Shown one piece after another: positions 34,701 through 38,784 of a stretch of DNA of 64,000 bases. The notes beneath the pieces were generated by a model, which searched no databases, was not told where the DNA came from, and worked only from the letters and a program-made list of their open reading frames with translations. The translations under genes and the position numbers were made by a program. Within the stretch, counting starts at the first letter, position 1, and the number at the start of each line of letters is the position of its first letter. This stretch comes from an uncultured Clostridia bacterium (lineage in GTDB: Bacteria; Bacillota; Clostridia; Christensenellales; UBA1242), in NCBI GenBank assembly GCA_947366895.1, contig CANBBP010000003.1:110265-174264 (forward strand), written 5' to 3'.

Positions 34701-37298
34701 ACTACAATAGAATACACCATTGGTTATGGTACCTTTAAAGATATTGATATTTATAAAGATGAAGAAGGTAGAAATTACTTTATATTTAAATTTGTTGCAG
34801 GCATGAAACTAACTGATATTGAACTACCAACCTACTTTACATGGCAATATCAAATAGATACTACAGTTAATGCAACTACTTCGGGAACTTATTATGTATT
34901 AAATGAAAATGGAGAATATGTAAGAGTAAACTTACCAGGTGATTATAAACCGGGAACTACTTATTTTGTTCCAGCAGATTCAATATCTCTTGCAAACATA
35001 AATATTGGTAACTTAGAATATTACGAACTTTCAAACTATAAGGCTTGCTATAATAGTAATCCTGCTTGTTATGAAACTTTAAGAAATATTGATGTTACTA
35101 TAAGAATTGTTAGGGGAGACCTAAATCCAAGTAGTTTTGAACATAAACCTATTACCGTTATATATAACAATAACCTTACATTAAGTTCTATTTACATTGA
35201 AGGCTCAGGTTATATATGGGATGCTTCACAAGAAGGATATAATAGAAGATTAAATGTTAATGGTGAAAATGGTGAAACCTTTAAAATGATTTATAATCCT
35301 AAGGAAGATAATGGCTTCTTTGAAACATTATTTGGAAGCAAAAACAATTATAATCCTGTAACTGTAAATGTTAAAGTTTATGTAATTAAAGCAACCTTTA
35401 CAAAAACTGAAATTAACAAATTGTTAGGTGACTTTAGTATAGGTACAAAAACTTATGTTCCTAATCTAACAATAGAACAATTAAACATTACTTTACCAGC
35501 TGGCTTTAGTTTTGCTAACTTTCAACAAGAATTGGTTTTTGGCAATAATAGTTGTGCTTTAATATACAATAAAAATAGTGAATTTAATTTGAACTATCAT
35601 GAGTATGGTTCTGCACTATCTGAAAGATTTAGTATTAACATTAATATTATTTCTCCTGTTTTAACTTATAGAATTGATGAGAGTGCTACTTCTTCTGGTG
35701 TACAAAATACTCCTGACCATGGTTTAGTAATAAGAAGAGTTTGGGGTTCTACTTTGAATGCAGGCGGAGTATATGTTCCTATTATTGTTAGTTACTTAAA
35801 TGAACTTACTGGTGAATGGGTTGAAATAAATGATGGAAGCCTAACAACCTGGATAGATGGAGATGTTCTTCTTAATAAAGGTGTAGGTTATATAATTCGC
35901 CAAGTTAAGTTTGAAGCAAAGGATAAGAGTTTTATCTCAAATCAAAGTTATCAAATGTTTGATATAACCGTTCTTGTAAATGGTGCAGATCCTGATATAG
36001 CTTCCTTAACATTCTTAGAAAATGAAACCATTGTTTATAATAAAGCGCCAACTTTAGTAAGAATGTCTAGAGTAACAACAACAAATCCTAACTTAACTTA
36101 TCTAGATACTATAAGATACACTTATATAAAGGGTATAGAACTAGCTGACCAAATAGTATTTACTGGTGATGAAACTTCCCTTAATGTAGATACCGTATTA
36201 GGGGCAGGAATTTATAAGATTATTGCTCACTTTGATTCTTCTATTTGTGGCTTCTATAACTTTGAGGATTTAAGTGTGGATGGCAAACCATTTACTCTTG
36301 AAAAAGAACTTAGAATTAATAAAGCCACGTTAAACATAACTATCAATCCTGTTGAAAGAACTTATGGTGACCTTATTATGAACAACGATCCTGAAGTTAA
36401 AGCAATAGGTATTGAAACTCTTGATAGTGATGATTACACTTGGGGCTTCTATGCTGACGATAAGAAAGGAACTCGTATTGAACTTAATTACAAAACAAAT
36501 GCTGGCACTTATTATATGATTTTAGAACTTAATGAAAGTTTAAAAGAAAATTATAATTTAGATGCAGGTTCCATATTTATGGCAGAGTATGTAATTAAAC
36601 AAAAAGAAATATTTAATTACGACCTTATTCTAGATGGAGTTTTAAGAGAAGATGGTTCAAAACTAAACGATAAAATTAGTATCAACTTTGATAAATCACA
36701 ATTTGTTGATGGTATTGTTCCAGAGTATGAACTTATATTCACTCGTGATGGTCAACAGGTTACAAATGTTGTTTCACAAGGCGATTACGAAGTAACTGTT
36801 GTATTTGCAGGAAATAATTACTTTACTACAAGAAAAGTTAGCTTTAAAGTTTATGAAGCACAAAATTATAGAAATTTAATTATATTTATTTCTGTTGGTG
36901 CATTTATTCTTATTGCAGGTTTAATTGTTGTTCTATCTATAAGAAGAACTCGTAAAAAACGCAAACAAAATGTTGGACAAGAACAATTAAAACGCACAAA
37001 GCAAGAAATAAACTCTAAAACTGCAAATATTCAAAATGGTAATGTTCAAAGTAATAACATTCAAAATGGTAATATTCAAAATCAGAATATACAAAATTTT
37101 AATAATCCTCAAAGTTATAATAATGTTCAAAATTTCAATAATCCTCAGAACTTTAACAATCCTCAGAATATTGATAATTCACAATATTATAATGGGCAAA
37201 ATATTAATAACCAAATGGGGAATAATCAAAATCCTAATGGACAAAACTTTAATAACTCTGGATTTAATGATCCAAACAATCCTAATAATCCTCAATAA
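10734..37298 (+). CDS. Giant adhesin-like surface protein (8854 aa): DUF6273-like, beta-helix, MBG and Ig-like repeats, C-terminal membrane anchor
   Basis: One uninterrupted 26.6-kb frame. The N-terminus has a signal peptide ending near V-N-A (residues about 37-39). Residues about 45-470 match the DUF6273 pattern (V-K-F-G-E-Y-P-Q, later I-E-W-I-V-L-N, D-K-V-Y-L-L-S, G-V-R-P-A-I-T-L-D). Four right-handed beta-helix blocks follow (G-G-A-I-Y and N-N-x-x repeats), interleaved with MBG/Ig-like modules. Then come about 18 MBG-type repeats (Y-D-G ... N-A-G-x-Y ... N-Y), about 16 Y-T-G-x-x-I-x-P repeats, a helix at about 8715-8737 followed by R-R-T-R-K-K-R-K, and an Asn/Gln-rich cytoplasmic tail of about 115 residues. 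There is no LPXTG motif. Such proteins mediate attachment or cell-cell contact; the ligand is unknown. The ATG has only a weak GGGA site, 4 bases upstream. Confidence 0.88.
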   Translation: MKMKTKKSVSFIFSVIFALTCFLTGLSACLFVSKGLGVNAESTATSVSIGSTVKFGEYPQKELKNASELSTLVNKLKFSSGLTKWFNEDGTSNITNTSNVPISEFTLDTYCKNNGFENVSNDDISYNVKTGYFTVKRKVGELDKGEKFVEFVSGDYALNTYADRYSTSSIASEVTPFKNPLAEGETEYNNPYLAGNTYYFKVEPIEWIVLNNENGSINLIAKDTLFASRNNNIPAYSYAYSSLRLFLNGKTSTLYAVNNETPYSYDYSTYHNFLTQAFNSEEQEVIKAETRSLNDVYALYNTGSRGGDEKTNYHYYNTTYKYFVTESDESAINVSTRVYIAETDLEIPEGSIKLNVKAEPVPTIQDKVYLLSYNEFVNHFDTEEKRVSQGTPFAIATGVKGSYTGGANYSFTQDITYSLGVTEDGSESLKNYFVTNTGSIETTSSDSNIGVRPAITLDASKIGLILGEDTSLRAGSASSNLTNVSTIFDESARLVYLKDARRYQENFYVTNLVSKEKIAGDKKAVEVNLNYFNARTKSSNLPLNDSLVSSEVSYKISAIIRNDYGEAICYGTIISGNFSTSGELFFMFEVDSEEKYTIEIVEESVYVNYKILSKTALQHNTLYIDGQNGNDSRDGLTEETSIASLPKALEIVEKNGIKDICVLSAIDVKAVSGRYEIACSHDLTFYHEDNGYLFENDLANPCEIYIGSEDARKQGTITFDGKHGNSGVMVIDNFYSSLTIYDNVIIKDYDTSLDIFDMTGCDVYVNGGLFTDIITSGYFFKNLLASENLQANQNNALNEFNGGLFTKSNVKGVVLGNLADVSLYNFTVKDNEFENLINASYNASVVIGEVNGRGKVSITANRITGKGCIEVGSATGEPSNVTIINGEFLNNQGSSFSPGGVYAKYCSSVIVNGGKFTGNTANGTEGGSVFTLDSGATIEITGGEYSSNTGEYGVLRATTTDELIDNLKEHRINITGGKFINNRARNNGATFSIDAKNSASSGAKTIVEISDVEIEQSISNGNGGAIYLKANEVNIERIKVSNCEATGLAGAIYFDNIESDCVIKNSEFINNQSSKYAGAFYFVECEFVTIESSSFSNNIGRAYGDNFDIFASAGAIYFMGAKNNSFNKYLLNIIDCNIFENKGESGLNSTNGTEYLSGGGALFVNSGAILNIENSNIYNNAGASEGAIKVWGDISKNVYPSANIINTNITGNTGGITGGISFSFCEEILINGGELSSNQSNSINPTCYAGVFAGDKINNNTLEIKNYKINNNKNLFNNGDAGFVIFADTTNTIISNSNVEGNIAGAIVEMGNCALIDGVKFLNNTTSTELGGILKITSYEQEVKNCVFNYNTLNKTGKNASCVNVTIAGPFNITGCEFSYNSSSIGSAIYSIENSELHITDCKFVGNNRNSVASSGACVLNGTTTLTNCIFTGNNSNDASSDFGGGAIFAGSNSLLEIYSCTFSENNSSFNGGAIYTLGSLIIDAISSTNPTKFIGNFVSSSSRNTFGGAIAVNDGVVKINSGLFVNNYATASGSYVGNGGAVASCTIASAIVIKNVEFTGNGDINKTYGGAVYSTGNLTITNINCDQNKGLNGGNIYIGSGNATIENSTFNNSKANQGGGIYAVSAIVDLREINIVNSTASQGGAIYSSGAEALNIFDSNFSFGTASNGSAMFITGSGSTRLNGVVIEGNYSTDGGAVYSNNGSIYVYDTTITGNGVPTGKLGAGFYARATSFTFARMVFISENYENGIKDAETNLYVKGERGLSNNLYIERNALSIVDTLQEGSSIGVKAASARIASGVNYTLTTSDFEKFYSDDVNKVLKLEYSKSPSTGAVTTSIVTENVSNRLSLVVSNYIGSYDGELHTVGVEVLGVTNYQIYYSTQEGSGYVTDLVEGQTAFRDAGEYTVYVMVRSGSNSVTGSASVIIKKQTVTIQTLPTVKGLTISSSTYPTTLSEAEIVGGIASFDGFEIAGNFEWSIPTTRTATKKGYQYYSMKFVPVNSANFDECEFTILVYVGGFDALFYINQGSYQGFYVNGSVSSAEIKDETSKYFTKSLEVALDSMEDNGIIYMISTYSLSSTESSVITINSVMTISLLRHALNNNSLLEINSNKDVNMSAIQIGKSGMAGTLIFDGNNIATTGAMVKIFAPNSSVNISGNIIFKNHNTKGNTTGTRGALEITDCGTNGNVTINGVEMYNCNGGENGAPLYVYGTNGNNLGLYIRDLTIHDCSGFNGGALYIGNNVTANILSAYITKNLAFNNGGGVYIVENANVSIYEANITNNTANNYGGGIYFEQLKNIFGLNVSNNTAGFGGGMYVAGTKPNSVTNVGISSYGGIKVDRNRAIGFSSNAGYGGGIYFENSFILNNAIITNNTCNGQGAGIYNANGSNSSMQNVTISGNVIASSSATLCGTLAGSGIVCAGVNFKNVLIHSNFTRYTGETGDRIALYGAVYVLSNEANFNSSRIFNNSISTQNTSTILSGAGISTFGGSGNNIVLDNGTEVANNFFAISSNFIENGGSASYPQIYVGKLSGDVYSELYIINSKIAGAFEEVGVGGGGRVYLSGKLNVTSAIETDISSEEKETVIYQYGNLDKKSIVYIALYPTPASCSINDIVVKMDSRYLASFTKTYPSGEEVNIDPTPFIEINASVISILKNDAYALNVDTYDFSLFIANADRKLNEVYWNAESGNDNNRGDSITNAVKTLEKALSLCNNNGTIYMIGTYTVTSDTTLSAPNVKILRHGNYQGICFIKVTNNSTLTLEDIILDGNGASIPMARESLIYVENGSTLIVNTGTIIRNASMNYQSSIDVKGSAINNAGHLIIKSGSIIGNQMYGTGSSNNDGGAIFSTGTIDIYGGVISNNNSRNNGGAIFVQAGSLNIYGGDIYANVASGFGGAIYLNAGSTLNVNGGSIFENLAVDGGAIYVKNATMNFNSGLVYSNTANGASGFGGGIYSIGGNLKLEGGEIANNTANNGGGIYISSGSVEISNFLRMLDNSANTQGGAIYIQSGSLNILGGEIYANYAAGAGGAILIAVDGNVVISGGEIYSNTANQGGAIYSSAKGNLNDASKGFVTEKGSLNEINHVGVSNLTITGGYIYNNKADSDGGAIYVSGGSEIATLLIDKVDLSENTALQSGGALYISGNAYVEVKNASIYKNQSTNSHGGAINVTNGANLLLSGGKIYDNTASIYGSIVSILGENSQLVITNAQILNNTFVGDISTSGAVYVDIDSELVVGEGAYIYENYKVYDAVKYNFNIFLKSSTDNGAKVKVLTSLNSNASLGVNSDNTKESCAIAIAYSENFEMSSKNIVSKFFTDVEGKYIYLDNNVIYLGRSKSSNDNSFGFVYVATDYISEYDGAEHSIGFDILEDPNGVTVQFIASDYTEEPAYNSAWLSEKPTMSVAGKKYIHFRIVYSGTPEYLGYRLLYIRGLTPVITEEPHVETELITNTVYSTTAGPGGSDNRPELVGGSAEYNGKKISGRFVWAFDSFEFNDIGLQDAYINFVPTNSSYNVVALVIKVGVYVEKFYYGAGSNGEVGFYIDSDFTRISEVATMEEAVGSITNNGTIYLAKTYVVTGEEYWGTNDGFTVNISRTRNTKGEMFTSEMITVNKNGNLNIGIKRDGIQVKDGSINISGGAVWKTSNNADTMPTNDNYSTNAGCRSVGSIIGILSGGNVSIIKGVTLENNDNNSSENTNSGLGGAIRNEGNLYIEDVTIQGNIASGYGGAIAVINGAYLEIVSANIYYNLASKINSSDGGNGGVLYIAGNSEVLIHGLTAINNRALNNGGVIYQNGGVLELAPNYDESAGVWSSINISSNRTNNIGTIYTTCENTNANLIIRGGELKSNIATKGSAIYFNNKPKNSDAIQNVLTFEASTNGNSQSTLAIDGEIYMQNPDQIIQKRAFSGDTNIELSLGFVGELGQVIVDKVDFYEKTLESYTLVGSDIFKLTEITTHGGHDTLQLSKKFSLFVYADNYIPKVPAVPEEDRVKYELEVQYGDTYADYIKGNILKTKTGEVEVIKAGYAIGMFCYMHDNGAAINGIDLSTQVYYEMSYENGDSADCNIYIVWVVADPIIEVVITNENANPFTYGEEVVLKAEVKNKSDDFVYGYTWFKENEFVPDSTSDTLKIREVNQSGNYKVQVSVTSSTLMISREAMSDYVQVVIEPAMLEVGLEVNAFTYTGAPIDARFTNGKDSGTNLVLVDGQFGFEDDIEVLKLSADNNGAIETLANIGEEYYTMDISIDNPNYYLKYNSLGWRITPLPLDINGWFDVFTNSQYQNDYEQKDGVKHALVPTFSNVVENDNIILELNFARVGDTDDSGNQNYITVYYNYNIGFVANPEDTFAMDTTDIGYVDIGRYISLLIKNYNPNYANPIDEGTFRFVWSITEKQAFIDRWNIENDIIIHEELANNEDPYTVVKTYRYLSEDDNGYRITASLKDSDNEQIYNNLTLKLIVQGLTNAGVEVNLSTTFTVNADNRLEFVEGENNYITLTEAGEYNVLVEIVGYLEVTDKNRTDFMKGQYFILSKDGVYIFADPGEYVFDLNETYYKQSSNYHALNSSVYSITLVIEKQELDLVWGIDGVNVNAIVYDKLYHRAAVSSAIIGKDNNNNIEIDLKDAYTYSKDFYKNLAGKYTALVELTETYENNYEIKLGTETFTWTIEKATLVIIWPTITTFEWNGEYQTFNPTIRGGIGADVLGLSTEGNSEREAGTYTCTVTIGTLNPNYELGDDQPRFCEWKITARTITFVWEINDNGTILDRTLTSANSDEERSSVYDGQPFILVPKISNLVGNDELIFNTSYVKSDENCINAGEYYASIDISSGLGGTNASNYILVANETTDISWKINPKEVTFVWDYVGGFVYKGDNYSVKASVNPDDIVNNDTFNITYSHDYFNSTSYYQETASAVGGYRAKVADIGNPNYTFNENNSNTFRAWEITKKSINLTWEGSNTESLVYDGSAKFFYVTGLSGVISGEESGVTIRVSYTDSFGAGLESADVIDVGSYTGTAIVEGLYSNNYEIVETDLTTSWTITPLPLKFEWNGVAPEGAVWSNDTIVYDANSSSPRAQYFLFNVLNANKRDEITFYIQITATGNVNATNITVDFDAAGLNLNELIAFMERNCINASTYQAKVIAVSGMGGDNYSLENAENIEKSWTITPAEIDLTTHTDAFILDYGDGSTIPFVYSGLNQDVFIKVRNVYKENEFLTYGTDYTISDNSGKNAGNYLAVVTLNNTGNYIFSNKLTRSYEWRVSWRIDKLAVVLEWSSASSDFNNTYNGNPIVVTASVLNAMGDDVVSVVAYSNGTEVIPIPSHDYSSNVYTNSQINVGKYLAKATQVSNPNYTVDEATSTNEWYILKRKANITWVGNNINNNIGGSITSDSATYLGSRGSENAIYFTGVASNLINGTTLNLTMQYYRADNIENWDSWQSYDDDEVTWSKVLNATDCLGVGYYKCVVSASEDSFYTLEGANTTKYWKINKRTVIFNWNTNTFVYDGTEQGPRPTMSGVAPSDSAIITSSTCVIAGNSSMRNANKPGEHYTAYIESLGNTPQAKNYDVENSSNRTWEWTITPREIEIAWRSSNNSSWVYDAVNSKYYYIVSTSGLVLGEDVKFEYEISFTPSNSANTQILSQLSDCKNAGDYTAVVTGLIGDSRYNYSLSAYGEAALTRSWVIYQAYVTFDWNYNDGNGAFNYDGSLKSVTATVKGALNDELVVVPFTANDNGYENNQKTDVGIYFARVSRLNNNNYTFNSSLAVLEWQIKPQVVNINWNMSGLPTDANAEGGIIRKTYDGTEGYFYPEIVGAVADEDVNLSFANYLVTSSNSTITNSTINAGNYRCTVSSLYGANAYNYTIEGLDENDLNRSWIIDPILLTFAPPSDTMYSYNGNPQNLSISLQGNILDIDENKVYPMYKYLSASPVVTFTQKNAGSYNIIVSLGGVSANNYAFTEDTLTNITFKINQVYIKIQFLDNGTNREYIYDGNEHRPEPTIEGVMPNDSPLRYDYQYLEDGNWTNFAGTSSSYMVGRYKLSVGLTPDGMTNYKIDNESTVQCEYSITSATPKWNVIPLKTGVAPEGEGDEEARTTVVLITFTGANSEKAEIPRGTISFTTGSTDPSNGQMQVISRQLYSAKIEAESPSSIFAKYYEMFKETIDFYAFADNTSYTIITYHEYHSGGYTPSFGYDGVTNAIKGRNYKNLSNQKPSKQFYPSNSPQANVKLYYAVGDEYSEILGQPPITGIKYGDVIKFFITGGTNLTVNNYYLAINNTIVDSSLAFSGTIVTYITDQNNDAIRHFKSKVNTATGEGICTLVTYAEVRFVTVGTLVIKGYKEGGITINDKGEERSFIEGTSAPNDIEIAKKELTFSKDNKLPNATMAYGTGVIVKDEGSNFKFVESEFVNFNTEVEAVIASIKLGAIINSALGEDLLTLQADTYPNRITIEEMSHPYYTFNIIDGDAYGDLKVDKQTLSADTEGIRIEINDSNCVYNGLVQRPTITIIYNQKEVAYENIEYQNAIEAGNNTATFLFYPTGNYTGVIVGSYSIAKFNLADVDISSDLTSSVEYTASSITKEFTYMSGAEERSNVFIRREDNSIQYLFVNKDFNVYYSSNINAGEATITIQARGNNVTGTKDIKFTITPQVVVDSDISDYSLVFNGQTSKEYVYTGSAISPTVSYLYSTSKGISFTLSDQYSYVDNMKNELPDGSINVGSYFVVATITGAVMSSYNNYTGVVYLPYSITALDFTTLDSFNIAPIAKQTYSIGNIEPTIDFFRMMTIDGQEQKVTLTPEIDYLVSYENNKNAGTARVTITGIGNFKGTKYTSFVIAQKDIKDIVFAPNQTYTFTSRRISPSVDEIIGTYNNLSLSENATIAVVGYGENINATYEDSEGVIHNLGSVDIVGIGNYTGNATVTFSIKKLSISQSQANNVLLQFSEDSYYYTGSEITPDVTSISYLYSNGESSYFLYMYGKESEDDTDYDYTVGYTNNINASENAIITITFAPNSNYEGTFNKNFTIKPKDLDTSYFITSRTYQTGVQVSEAPDTTLSNEIYTSDAIQKDVKVYHYTKSGDNYIYTELTFNIDYTLEYVSNTNVGMAVLSAKGRGNYASNIINYFTIEQKDISDASGDITIPNIPDEVYTGSVILPSITMFHQSSQGSIPLVIDVDYTISIDNRENSQYDNINASVDGKKACIVITGKGNYKGVVYKEFVITPRSLTSQNINVSSIPNQEYTGKEITPNDAIIVTDGSKTLVFNVDYTISYTDNINVGNVVPVTIQGLGNYKDNLNRTFVIVPRNIGLHADEFKIVISDFNFTGSEIKPSYNEFTLLYNGVALSNDRFIYTIDSDSYENNINVSGEEKASFVIVGNNNFTGRLAFEFNIVPLPYDETSFDITLDESYRYTGRQITPNPNIVVNSLLCADKVLQLNRDYTLSYERNQSLTIAGNDKAKVIINFIGNFAGLTSKTFDIRRIDITSDDVIISIAEGHEVYYTGNIIELHYDDLLVVLKETNGSPAYTMSLADITLRQVFTLENGDSVNNKDVASGGAVEITFGSANGIFTGTVIYHFDISPLDIGSDNIIINDRVLKDEIYTGLDIEKDFSDYVDSIGGESVIVGMLQAGNTILKYGVDYTAYYTGNHTDVGTVRLTIRGNYNETNKANITGERVIEFNIVPKDLDERYFIYEDIDPQIYNYHNEVIVDEFIGVEFKLSGGSTKILEYGKDFVVAGYTHNVNVGTAIVTIEGQGNFAGTYNIEFEIVKRTITSDEVKFVNSQDRYYMGEDINLGIFEVLIGNKERITLTNEQIEFVGNKKDVGTITIKFATAKLGGNYEGDDIQLTFNVLAREYNKNIFTIPPIKAQNKTSGEIRPIFEAPYISGDTGITFINEDNHIITLVKDVDYILEYRNNIDETEFAYIDISFKGNFTGTTTVTFRIVKPIASEQEFNDLKANGINIVSKSATDLSTPKYDEVKYLKDLKFVDNNLNEITSITWSNGNVEIFSAGTFNANIRYNPDSDLYVDYLTTIEYTIGYGTFKDIDIYKDEEGRNYFIFKFVAGMKLTDIELPTYFTWQYQIDTTVNATTSGTYYVLNENGEYVRVNLPGDYKPGTTYFVPADSISLANINIGNLEYYELSNYKACYNSNPACYETLRNIDVTIRIVRGDLNPSSFEHKPITVIYNNNLTLSSIYIEGSGYIWDASQEGYNRRLNVNGENGETFKMIYNPKEDNGFFETLFGSKNNYNPVTVNVKVYVIKATFTKTEINKLLGDFSIGTKTYVPNLTIEQLNITLPAGFSFANFQQELVFGNNSCALIYNKNSEFNLNYHEYGSALSERFSININIISPVLTYRIDESATSSGVQNTPDHGLVIRRVWGSTLNAGGVYVPIIVSYLNELTGEWVEINDGSLTTWIDGDVLLNKGVGYIIRQVKFEAKDKSFISNQSYQMFDITVLVNGADPDIASLTFLENETIVYNKAPTLVRMSRVTTTNPNLTYLDTIRYTYIKGIELADQIVFTGDETSLNVDTVLGAGIYKIIAHFDSSICGFYNFEDLSVDGKPFTLEKELRINKATLNITINPVERTYGDLIMNNDPEVKAIGIETLDSDDYTWGFYADDKKGTRIELNYKTNAGTYYMILELNESLKENYNLDAGSIFMAEYVIKQKEIFNYDLILDGVLREDGSKLNDKISINFDKSQFVDGIVPEYELIFTRDGQQVTNVVSQGDYEVTVVFAGNNYFTTRKVSFKVYEAQNYRNLIIFISVGAFILIAGLIVVLSIRRTRKKRKQNVGQEQLKRTKQEINSKTANIQNGNVQSNNIQNGNIQNQNIQNFNNPQSYNNVQNFNNPQNFNNPQNIDNSQYYNGQNINNQMGNNQNPNGQNFNNSGFNDPNNPNNPQ
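12600..16250 (+). repeat. Beta-helix block A of the giant adhesin
   Basis: Residues about 623-1840 open with Y-I-D-G-Q-N-G-N-D-S-R-D-G, a cap typical of parallel beta-helix (DUF1565/Pmp-like) proteins. Dozens of short coils follow with G-G-A-I-Y, F-x-x-N and I-x-G-G motifs. The copies are diverged in DNA and protein, so this is an old array, not recent tandem duplication. Confidence 0.8.
16900..18720 (+). repeat. Beta-helix block B of the giant adhesin
   Basis: Begins with a cap motif D-N-G-I-I-Y-M-I-S-T-Y (nt about 16922-16956) and continues with G-G-x-Y and N-N-T-A coils to about residue 2660. It is preceded by an MBG/Ig-like pair at nt 16270-16800. Confidence 0.75.
18770..20720 (+). repeat. 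Beta-helix block C of the giant adhesin
   Basis: Opens with W-N-A-E-S-G-N-D-N-N-R-G-D and N-N-G-T-I-Y-M-I-G-T-Y. It has the most regular G-G-A-I-Y coils of the protein (residues about 2680-3320), spaced about 20-25 residues apart. Confidence 0.8.
21290..22600 (+). repeat. Beta-helix block D of the giant adhesin
   Basis: Opens with a N-N-G-T-I-Y-L-A-K-T-Y cap (about 21403-21435) after an MBG/Ig-like pair at 20740-21290, and continues to about residue 3955. It is followed by a segment resembling an InlB B-repeat/Flg_new module and an Ig-like domain. Confidence 0.7.
23200..28860 (+). repeat. Array of about 18 MBG-type repeats in the giant adhesin
   Basis: Units of roughly 85-120 residues each carry Y-D/N-G near the start, an N-A-G-x-Y or D-V-G-x-Y motif two thirds along, N-Y shortly after, and end in W-x-I followed by a hydrophobic strand with Trp (for example W-T-I-T-P). 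The periodic Trp pairs are conspicuous. Units are clearly diverged from one another. Confidence 0.8.
30110..34440 (+). repeat. Array of about 16 Y-T-G-type Ig-like repeats in the giant adhesin
   Basis: Units of about 80-100 residues show Y-T-G-x-x-I-x-P, then D-Y-x-x-x-Y, N-I-N-x-G or N-V-G, G-x-G-N-Y/F-x-G-T, and end in F-x-I with a short linker. This is a second repeat class, distinct from the MBG array upstream. Confidence 0.8.
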
Positions 37299-37346
37299 TT
37301 TTAAAGAGTTATTCTTTAATATTTGTTATATTAACAAATTAAAATT

Positions 37347-37379
37347 AAAAAAAGTAAGTAGAAAATACTTACTTTTTTT
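37347..37379 (+). terminator. Terminator of the giant adhesin gene
   Basis: A perfect hairpin of 14 pairs including flanking A/T runs (AAGTAAGTA ... TACTTACTT) followed by seven T lies about 50 bases after the stop codon. Confidence 0.9.
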
Positions 37380-37542
37380 ATTATCTTTTTTAAGTAAAAG
37401 CATTTTGTTATTAGTAGTTTTTTTGATATAATAATTATGTTTTTCTCTTATAATTTATTTATTAAAAAATAAAATATAGACAATATATTTTTTAAATATT
37501 TATGAGAAAAATATAAATTCAAAGGATAAAAAGGTAACTATT

Positions 37543-38784
37543 ATGGTTAGCGAAAAATATTTACAAAATACAGGAGCAATAAGAGATTTATGTCAAGATG
37601 TATGTTCATCTATTAATTCTTTAATAGAAAATAATTCATTAAAAGAAGAGGAGAAGATTCTTTTAAAAGACTATTACAAGCAAGCACTTAATGATACAGC
37701 TGAATTAACAGAACTAGGATATTTTAATAAAAAAATAGATGAAAGCAACAAAAAGAAAGCTGTAAAATTAATCGAAAATATTTTTAAAATCGAAAGTTAT
37801 GGCAATAAAATTGTTAAAAAAATTTGGGCAGAAGAAATTAGCGACATAGAAAATTTTAATGAAAAGAAATTTAAACTTTGTGTTAAGGCTTTGCCTCTTA
37901 ATATGCTAACTTTAAGTAAAGATATTGAAGAAGCCTTCAACTTAAAGGAAGATTTTTATGCAACCTGTTTAATATCTAATAGAAACGTTATAGTAACTCC
38001 TCCTAATTATAATGATAAAGAAGAAGATAATTTTTCTTTTGGAATTATTTATGAGGTTAACGAAAATAATTTTATAATGGCTAGTGAAGTGTCTAATCTT
38101 TGTAGTTTGAAACCACTAGATAGTGATGTAGATAATATGAGGAGTGTAGACTATAAAGATATTAAGGTTTGCATAAATGGGAGTGCTGTTAAACTTAAAA
38201 CTCCTAATCAAATAATAGGAAATAATTTAGATAATTCACTACAAGAAAATAATAATGTTGTAATTTTAGATGGTAAACAAACCAGACCAATAGGTATATT
38301 TTGTTTAAGTTACGATATTAAAAAAGTAAATTTACTTAGAAGAAGATTATCTTTTATTGCAGGTAAACTTGGTATCCCATTAATAACCATAGACTTATTA
38401 AAATTTTATCAAAACAATAAGGAGAACTTTTCTTCAAACACATTATCTCGAAAATTATTTAATGCTTATGTTGATAAACTTTGTGCTGATTTAACTTTAT
38501 ATTGTAGATTTGATTTTAAAGCAGGAACTAAAAAACTTATAGGGCTTAATACTAATTTAAGATATAACTTTTTATTTAAGTTTTCACAAAATATAAATAA
38601 CTATCTAGAAGGGGTAGAGTTAGATGAAAAATCTACCGCAGAGTTTATTGTAGATAAATTTTTAAAAGCTGTTGACAAACATAATAAACTTACAAAAAAG
38701 CGTGAAAAGTGTAATGGGGAACCTTTATTCTTTCCAAATGATACAATGTTTATAGCTTTACCTACCGACTTTTTAAATGAATAA
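37543..38784 (+). CDS. Unrecognised cytoplasmic protein (413 aa)
   Basis: ATG at 37543 follows AAAAAGG at a usable distance. The protein has no signal peptide or membrane helix. It is Lys/Asn/Leu-rich with a helical N-terminal 120 residues, then mixed alpha/beta (strand-like T-C-L-I-S-N-R-N-V-I-V-T-P and F-G-I-I-Y-E-V). Residues about 250-300 contain I-G-I-F-C-L-S-Y-D and a run of Arg (L-L-R-R-R-L) before A-G-K-L-G-I-P-L-I-T-I-D. I recognise no family or catalytic motif. It stands alone between terminators, flanked by two surface-protein genes; whether it serves them (for example in secretion or regulation) is unknown. Confidence 0.75.
   Translation: MVSEKYLQNTGAIRDLCQDVCSSINSLIENNSLKEEEKILLKDYYKQALNDTAELTELGYFNKKIDESNKKKAVKLIENIFKIESYGNKIVKKIWAEEISDIENFNEKKFKLCVKALPLNMLTLSKDIEEAFNLKEDFYATCLISNRNVIVTPPNYNDKEEDNFSFGIIYEVNENNFIMASEVSNLCSLKPLDSDVDNMRSVDYKDIKVCINGSAVKLKTPNQIIGNNLDNSLQENNNVVILDGKQTRPIGIFCLSYDIKKVNLLRRRLSFIAGKLGIPLITIDLLKFYQNNKENFSSNTLSRKLFNAYVDKLCADLTLYCRFDFKAGTKKLIGLNTNLRYNFLFKFSQNINNYLEGVELDEKSTAEFIVDKFLKAVDKHNKLTKKREKCNGEPLFFPNDTMFIALPTDFLNE

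Noticed and set aside
37036..37431. 131-aa plus-strand frame over the end of the giant gene
   Set aside because: It is a shifted reading of the Asn/Gln-rich tail and runs through the terminator; no start site.
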